From NCBI GenBank assembly GCA_016935955.1, contig JAFGPY010000346.1, positions 1 through 9,934 of the forward strand: DNA of 9,934 bases. The letters are read 5' to 3'. Position 1 is the stretch's first letter, and each line of letters opens with the position of its first letter. The translations under genes were made by a program, and so were the position numbers. A model generated the notes under the pieces. That model was not told the DNA's origin. It made no database searches and was given only the letters and a program-made list of their open reading frames with translations. Of the stretch, positions 6,616 to 9,934 are shown in pieces. This DNA is from Planctomycetota bacterium (lineage in GTDB: Bacteria > Planctomycetota > Phycisphaerae > FEN-1346 > JAACEH01).

Positions 6616-9087
6616 ATGGGGCGAATGACTGAAACCAAGGAGCCGTTGCCGACGCAGTTGCAGTTGCCGGTCGTGCCGCTGCGCGAGTTGGTGGTCTTCC
6701 CGCACCTGGTGGTGCCGCTGATGCTGGCCCGCCGCGTGAGCATCCAGGCCGTCCGCCGCGCGTCCAAGGGCAACGGGCTGGTCTTCCTGCTCAGCCAGAC
6801 CGACGGAGCCGTCGACAATCCCACGCCACAGGACTTCTACCACATCGGCACGGTGGCCCGCGTGCTGCAACTGTTCCGCGTCAACGATCAGACGCACAAG
6901 GTCATCGTCGAGGCCCTGAGCCGCGCGGAGATCGAGAAGCTCGGTTTCGTTCGCGGCGAGTACAAGGCCCACGTCCGCTGCCTGACCGAGCGCGTCAGCG
7001 CGTCGCCCGAGAGCGAGGCCCTGATCCGCACCGTCCGCAGCCAGTTCTTCACCTATGCGGCCTCCGTGATGACCGTGCCCGACAACATCGTCGAGCTGGT
7101 GGGCATTATCGACCAGGGCGACCAGTTGGCCGACACCGTGGCCGCCTACGCCGACCTGGGGATCGATTTCAAGCAGCAACTGCTGGGCGAGCCCGACTCG
7201 AACAAGCGGCTGCAGATGCTGGCCACGCGCCTGGAGCACGAGTTGAAGGTGCTCCGGATTCAGCGCGACATCACCGACCGCGTCCGCGACCGCATCCAGA
7301 AGAGCCAGAAGGACTACTTCCTGCGGGAACAGCTCCGGGCCATCGAGGAGGAACTCGGCCAGGGCGATCCTGCGGCCGCACAGTACGCCGAACTGGAAGC
7401 GTCCATCGAGAACTCGGGCATGCCCGAGGCGGCCCTGGCGGTGGCCCGTCGCGAGTTGAAGAAGCTTCGCCGCACGGCCCCGATGACGCCGCAGGCCGCC
7501 GTCTGCGAGGAGTACCTGCACTGGCTGGCGAGCATGCCGTGGCAGGCGCGGACCGACGACAACCTGGACCTGGACCATGCGGCCTCGGTGCTCGACGCCC
7601 GGCACTTCGGGCTCGACGATCCCAAGCGGCGCATCCTGGAGTACCTGGCCGTCAAGCGCCTCCGCGGGCAGAGCCAGAAGGAGCCGATCCTGTGCCTGGT
7701 CGGTCCGCCGGGCGTGGGCAAGACGAGCCTGGCCCGCGCCGTGGCCGACGCCCTGGGCCGCAAGTTCGTCCGCAAGAGTCTGGGCGGCGTGCGCGACGAG
7801 GCCGAGATTCGCGGCCACCGGCGCACCTACGTCGGGGCCATGCCGGGCCGCATCATCCAGAGCATCCGCAAGGCCGGCAGCCGCAACCCCGTCTTCCTGC
7901 TCGACGAGATCGACAAGCTGGCGGCCGATTTTCGCGGCGACCCGGCGGCCGCGCTCCTGGAAGTGCTCGACCCCGACGAGAACAACACCTTCAGCGACCA
8001 TTATCTGGAGGTGGAGTTCGACCTGTCGGACGTTCTGTTCATCACCACGGCCAACCTGGCGTCGGCCATTCCGCCGGCGCTGCGCGACCGCATGGAAGTG
8101 ATCGACCTGTCGGGCTACACGCTGCACGAGAAGCTGGAGATTGCCCGGCGGCACCTGTTGCCGCGACAGTTGGAGGCCCACGGCCTGAAGGCCCGCAACC
8201 TGCGCATCTCGAAGGCCGCCATCGAGAAGGTCATCGAGCATTACACGAGCGAGGCGGGCCTGCGCATCCTGAACCAGCGGCTGGCCGAGGTGTGCCGCAA
8301 GGTGGCTTCGCAACTGGCCCCGCGCAAAGGCCGCAGCGGCAAGGCGCGCCGCAAGAAGGCCGGACGCTCTGCCGCCGTGTCCGTGACGATGAAGAACCTG
8401 GCCGAGATTCTCGGGCCCGAGCCGTTCCGCAACGACCGCGTGGACCGTCGCCGCTCGGTCGGCACGGCCACAGGTCTGGCCTGGACCGAGGTCGGCGGCC
8501 GCATCATGACCGTCGAGGCCTCGTGGATGCCGGGCAAGGGAACCATCACCCTGACCGGGCAACTCGGCAGCGTGATGCAGGAGTCGGCCCAGGCGGCCGT
8601 GACCTACGTGCGGTCGCACGCGGCGATGTTCGGCCTGGAGAGTCGCCTGTTCGACTCGATCGACCTGCACATTCACGTGCCCGAAGGCGCCACGCCCAAG
8701 GACGGCCCCAGCGCGGGGCTGGCCATGACGGCGGCCGTGGTCTCGTCACTGACCGGCAAGAGCGTTCGCCGCGACGTGGCGACCACGGGCGAGATCACCC
8801 TTCGCGGCCGCGTGCTCGGCATCGGCGGTCTGAAGGAGAAGGTCCTGGCCGCACACCGCAACAACCTGCGGACGATCGTCCTGCCGGCAAGCAACGAGGG
8901 CGACCTCGTGCGGCTGCCGGAGGAGATTCGCCGCACCACGGAGTTCATCTTCGTCCGCGACGTCAGCGAAGCCCTCGAGACGCTCGTGCCCGAAGCCGTC
9001 GTCGAACCGCGCGCCGCCGTGAGTCTGCCGGCGACGATCACTCCCTCGCAGCTCGCCGCCCCACCGCCGCCACCGGCATCGCACTGA
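6616..9087 (+). CDS. lon: ATP-dependent protease Lon
   Basis: 823-residue cytoplasmic Lon (LonA type), the AAA+ serine protease that degrades misfolded and regulatory proteins. Domains in order: LON substrate-binding domain (about 15-210, starting LPVVPLRELVVFPHLVVPL); helical linker (about 210-310) with the conserved QKDYFLREQLRAIEEELG; AAA+ module with Walker A GPPGVGKT at 363-370 and Walker B LLDEID at 428-433; sensor/lid region to about 565; then the proteolytic domain from TGLAWTEVGG onward. The Ser-Lys dyad is present: Ser699 in DGPSAG and Lys742 in GGLKEK, 43 residues apart as in E. coli Lon (679/722). A Lys/Arg-rich stretch near 567-585 lies between the lid and the protease domain, and the last 20 or so residues are Pro/Ala-rich. 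The start at 6616 has no strong ribosome site; ATG 6625, behind GGGG, is an alternative three codons in. All key residues are intact. Confidence 0.97.
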   Translation: MGRMTETKEPLPTQLQLPVVPLRELVVFPHLVVPLMLARRVSIQAVRRASKGNGLVFLLSQTDGAVDNPTPQDFYHIGTVARVLQLFRVNDQTHKVIVEALSRAEIEKLGFVRGEYKAHVRCLTERVSASPESEALIRTVRSQFFTYAASVMTVPDNIVELVGIIDQGDQLADTVAAYADLGIDFKQQLLGEPDSNKRLQMLATRLEHELKVLRIQRDITDRVRDRIQKSQKDYFLREQLRAIEEELGQGDPAAAQYAELEASIENSGMPEAALAVARRELKKLRRTAPMTPQAAVCEEYLHWLASMPWQARTDDNLDLDHAASVLDARHFGLDDPKRRILEYLAVKRLRGQSQKEPILCLVGPPGVGKTSLARAVADALGRKFVRKSLGGVRDEAEIRGHRRTYVGAMPGRIIQSIRKAGSRNPVFLLDEIDKLAADFRGDPAAALLEVLDPDENNTFSDHYLEVEFDLSDVLFITTANLASAIPPALRDRMEVIDLSGYTLHEKLEIARRHLLPRQLEAHGLKARNLRISKAAIEKVIEHYTSEAGLRILNQRLAEVCRKVASQLAPRKGRSGKARRKKAGRSAAVSVTMKNLAEILGPEPFRNDRVDRRRSVGTATGLAWTEVGGRIMTVEASWMPGKGTITLTGQLGSVMQESAQAAVTYVRSHAAMFGLESRLFDSIDLHIHVPEGATPKDGPSAGLAMTAAVVSSLTGKSVRRDVATTGEITLRGRVLGIGGLKEKVLAAHRNNLRTIVLPASNEGDLVRLPEEIRRTTEFIFVRDVSEALETLVPEAVVEPRAAVSLPATITPSQLAAPPPPPASH

Positions 9088-9174
9088 GCGATTTCAAGAC
9101 ATGCAACCCAGCCGCCCTCGGCCGGGCGTAGGGGCACGGCCCGCCGTGCCCGCGAATGTCTGCGTGCGTGCCGC

Positions 9175-9197
9175 GTGGCTGCAAGCAGCCACCCTAC
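9175..9197 (-). repeat. GTAG-headed REP-like repeat, reverse orientation
   Basis: GTGGCTGC (9175-9182) and GCAGCCAC (9185-9192) form a perfect eight-pair palindrome around AA. One base later comes CTAC (9194-9197), which is GTAG on the minus strand. It points towards the copy at 9128, so those two alone would make a compact 70-base inverted pair. CCCTACAT occurs both here (9192-9199) and at the far right repeat (9342-9349), showing a shared head slightly longer than GTAG. Confidence 0.65.
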
Positions 9198-9210
9198 ATG
9201 CTGCGCCGGG

Positions 9211-9293
9211 GGGTGCCACGCGTCTACTTGTAGACGCGTGCTCGCGCGCAACAGGCTTGTCGGCATGCTTCTGCAAGCAGAAGCATGGCACCC
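9211..9293. repeat. Inverted pair of GGGTGC-headed hairpin repeats
   Basis: Left half: GGGTGC, then CACGCGTCTAC (9217-9227), TT and GTAGACGCGTG (9230-9240), a perfect eleven-pair palindrome. Right half: CATGCTTCTGC (9264-9274), AA and GCAGAAGCATG (9277-9287), then GCACCC, so it is the same unit on the other strand. The two 30-base halves differ at six positions, which are exactly three paired positions changed on both sides. A spacer of 23 bases (9241-9263) separates them. The head matches the unit at 6209-6325. Confidence 0.78.
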
Positions 9294-9359
9294 TTTGACT
9301 TTTGCGCGGCGGCAAGCTTCGACGGGCACGGCAGGCCGTGCCCCTACATCACGCGGCGG

Positions 9360-9833
9360 TCAGTGATCGTCCAGGAACGTGATCTGGTACATGTGATAGT
9401 CGGCGGGACGGAAGCCCAGGGCCTCGTAGGTGGCCTGGGCGGTGCGGTTCTCGCGCTCGAAGTAGAGGCGAATGCCGCAGAGGCGGCCGGCGAGGCGGGC
9501 CTCCTCCAGGAGCTGTTCGTGCAGGGCGCGGAAGACCCCCTGCCGCCGGGCCTCGGGCGCCACGTAGACCGACTGCACCCACCACCAATCGGCGGCGCGC
9601 CAGTCGCTCCACTCGAACGTCACCCCCAGTTGGCCGACGATGCGACCGTCACGCTCGGCCACCAGGTAGAAGCCGCGATGCGGCTCTTCCAGAACCGTCC
9701 GCACGCCGCGCAGCACCGTGGCGGCCTCGAAGTGTTTGCCCTCGGTCTCGACGGCCATGATGCGTGCGGCCTCGGCGATGGCCTCGATGTCCGAGGCCCG
9801 CGCGCGGCGAACCGTCAGCGGCGCGTCGCTCAT
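9360..9833 (-). CDS. GNAT-family N-acetyltransferase
   Basis: 157-residue single-domain GNAT acetyltransferase, which would transfer an acetyl group from acetyl-CoA to an amine; the acceptor cannot be read from sequence. The fold order is complete: VRRARASDIEAIAEAA (8-23) at the start, YLVAERDGRIVGQLGV (56-71) for the central strands, the acetyl-CoA-binding motif A VYVAPEARRQGVFRAL (89-104) with RRQGV, and the C-terminal NRTAQATYEALGF (129-141). A tryptophan-rich strand, DWWWVQSVYV (82-91), leads into motif A. The start ATG (9831-9833) overlaps the stop of the upstream minus-strand gene as ATGA, and AAAGGG at 9841-9846 (minus-strand sense) is a usable ribosome site inside that gene. Translational coupling in a minus-strand operon is likely. 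It converges on lon. An enzyme on ribosomal or other proteins, or on small molecules, is equally possible. Confidence 0.9.
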   Translation of the reverse strand: MSDAPLTVRRARASDIEAIAEAARIMAVETEGKHFEAATVLRGVRTVLEEPHRGFYLVAERDGRIVGQLGVTFEWSDWRAADWWWVQSVYVAPEARRQGVFRALHEQLLEEARLAGRLCGIRLYFERENRTAQATYEALGFRPADYHMYQITFLDDH

Positions 9834-9934
9834 GGCTTGCCCTTTCGCGGCGCGGCGGCCGAGTTGGTCTTCGGCTTGGGGTTCCAGAGCAGGTCCGACA
9901 TCGGGATCTTCGGCAGCACGAGCAGGTACAGTCC
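9830..9934 (-). CDS. C-terminal end of an unidentified protein upstream of the GNAT gene
   Basis: Only the last 34 residues are inside the window, reading GLYLLVLPKIPMSDLLWNP and then a Lys/Pro/Ala-rich basic tail ending KGKP. The open frame continues off the right edge. Its TGA (9830-9832) overlaps the ATG of the acetyltransferase by the ATGA arrangement, which supports it as a real coding end in the same operon. I do not recognise the family from so short a piece. Confidence 0.6.
   Translation of the reverse strand, partial: GLYLLVLPKIPMSDLLWNPKPKTNSAAAPRKGKP

Larger units (their letters stand above)
9128..9347. repeat. Inverted pair of GTAG-headed REP-like repeats (REPIN-like), with further repeats nested inside
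   Basis: Left end: GTAG (9128-9131), then GGGCACGGC (9132-9140) and GCCGTGCCC (9143-9151), a perfect nine-pair palindrome, then GCGAATGTCTG. Right end: GGGCACGGC (9324-9332) and GCCGTGCCC (9335-9343), then CTAC (9344-9347), so it is the same unit inverted. The two ends agree at 23 of 24 positions and differ only in the two-base loop. REP sequences in inverted pairs with GTAG at the outside are the REPIN arrangement. Between them lie a third GTAG unit (9175-9197) and a GGGTGC pair (9211-9293). Confidence 0.75.
9088..9359. other. Palindrome-rich non-coding tract between convergent lon and GNAT genes
   Basis: The 272 bases between two convergent stop codons hold no credible gene. Frames crossing here are built from palindromes. 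At least five strong hairpins are present (9132-9151, 9175-9192, 9217-9240, 9264-9287, 9324-9343). Such a place must stop transcripts from both sides. The hairpin 9264-9287 is followed by CCC, TTTGACTTTT at 9294-9303, a weak terminator candidate for lon. The other hairpins lack T-runs. Confidence 0.7.

Noticed and set aside
6487..8676. A 729-codon minus-strand open frame opposite lon
   Set aside because: Same cause: antisense shadow of a strongly biased GC-rich gene, with a composition unlike a folded protein and no motif.
9101..9298. Small plus-strand open frame after lon
   Set aside because: It is built from the palindromic repeats, has no ribosome site, and codes for a low-complexity peptide.

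Overview
The window is GC-rich (roughly two thirds G+C), densely coding bacterial DNA. It carries four clear genes plus the edges of two more. The protein set (a lipoprotein of the FlgI family with HEAT repeats built in, canonical SMC and Lon, an AmrS-type radical SAM enzyme) and the many short palindromic repeats remind me of a planctomycete, perhaps a Phycisphaerae-like lineage. That placement is an impression from memory and was not tested. I see no phage, plasmid, transposase, CRISPR, rRNA or tRNA signature.

Layout: (1) the 3' half of an AmrS-like radical SAM gene (to 511, +); (2) a 232-base leader, then a lipoprotein of the flagellar P-ring (FlgI) family interrupted by HEAT-like repeats (744-2501, +); (3) smc (2594-6205, +), 92 bases later; (4) a 410-base non-coding tract packed with palindromes (6206-6615); (5) lon (6616-9087, +); (6) a second palindrome-packed tract (9088-9359) between the convergent lon and acetyltransferase genes; (7) a GNAT acetyltransferase (9360-9833, -), whose start overlaps the stop of another minus-strand gene entering from the right edge (9830-9934).

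Functionally this is mainly housekeeping: chromosome organisation (SMC) and protein quality control (Lon). I see no shared pathway linking the genes. The FlgI-like gene and smc could be co-transcribed, as they share a strand, are 92 bases apart and have no obvious terminator between them.

The part least explained by known genes is the repeat content on both sides of lon. Three families of short hairpin repeats can be distinguished: one headed by GTAG and resembling REP sequences, one headed by GGGTGC, and one with a TTGAC loop. They occur largely as inverted pairs, as in REPINs. Members of the first two families occur on both sides of lon, and paired copies differ mostly by compensatory base-pair changes. 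On the smc side, two of the hairpins carry the same TCCTGAGCC box in their loops.
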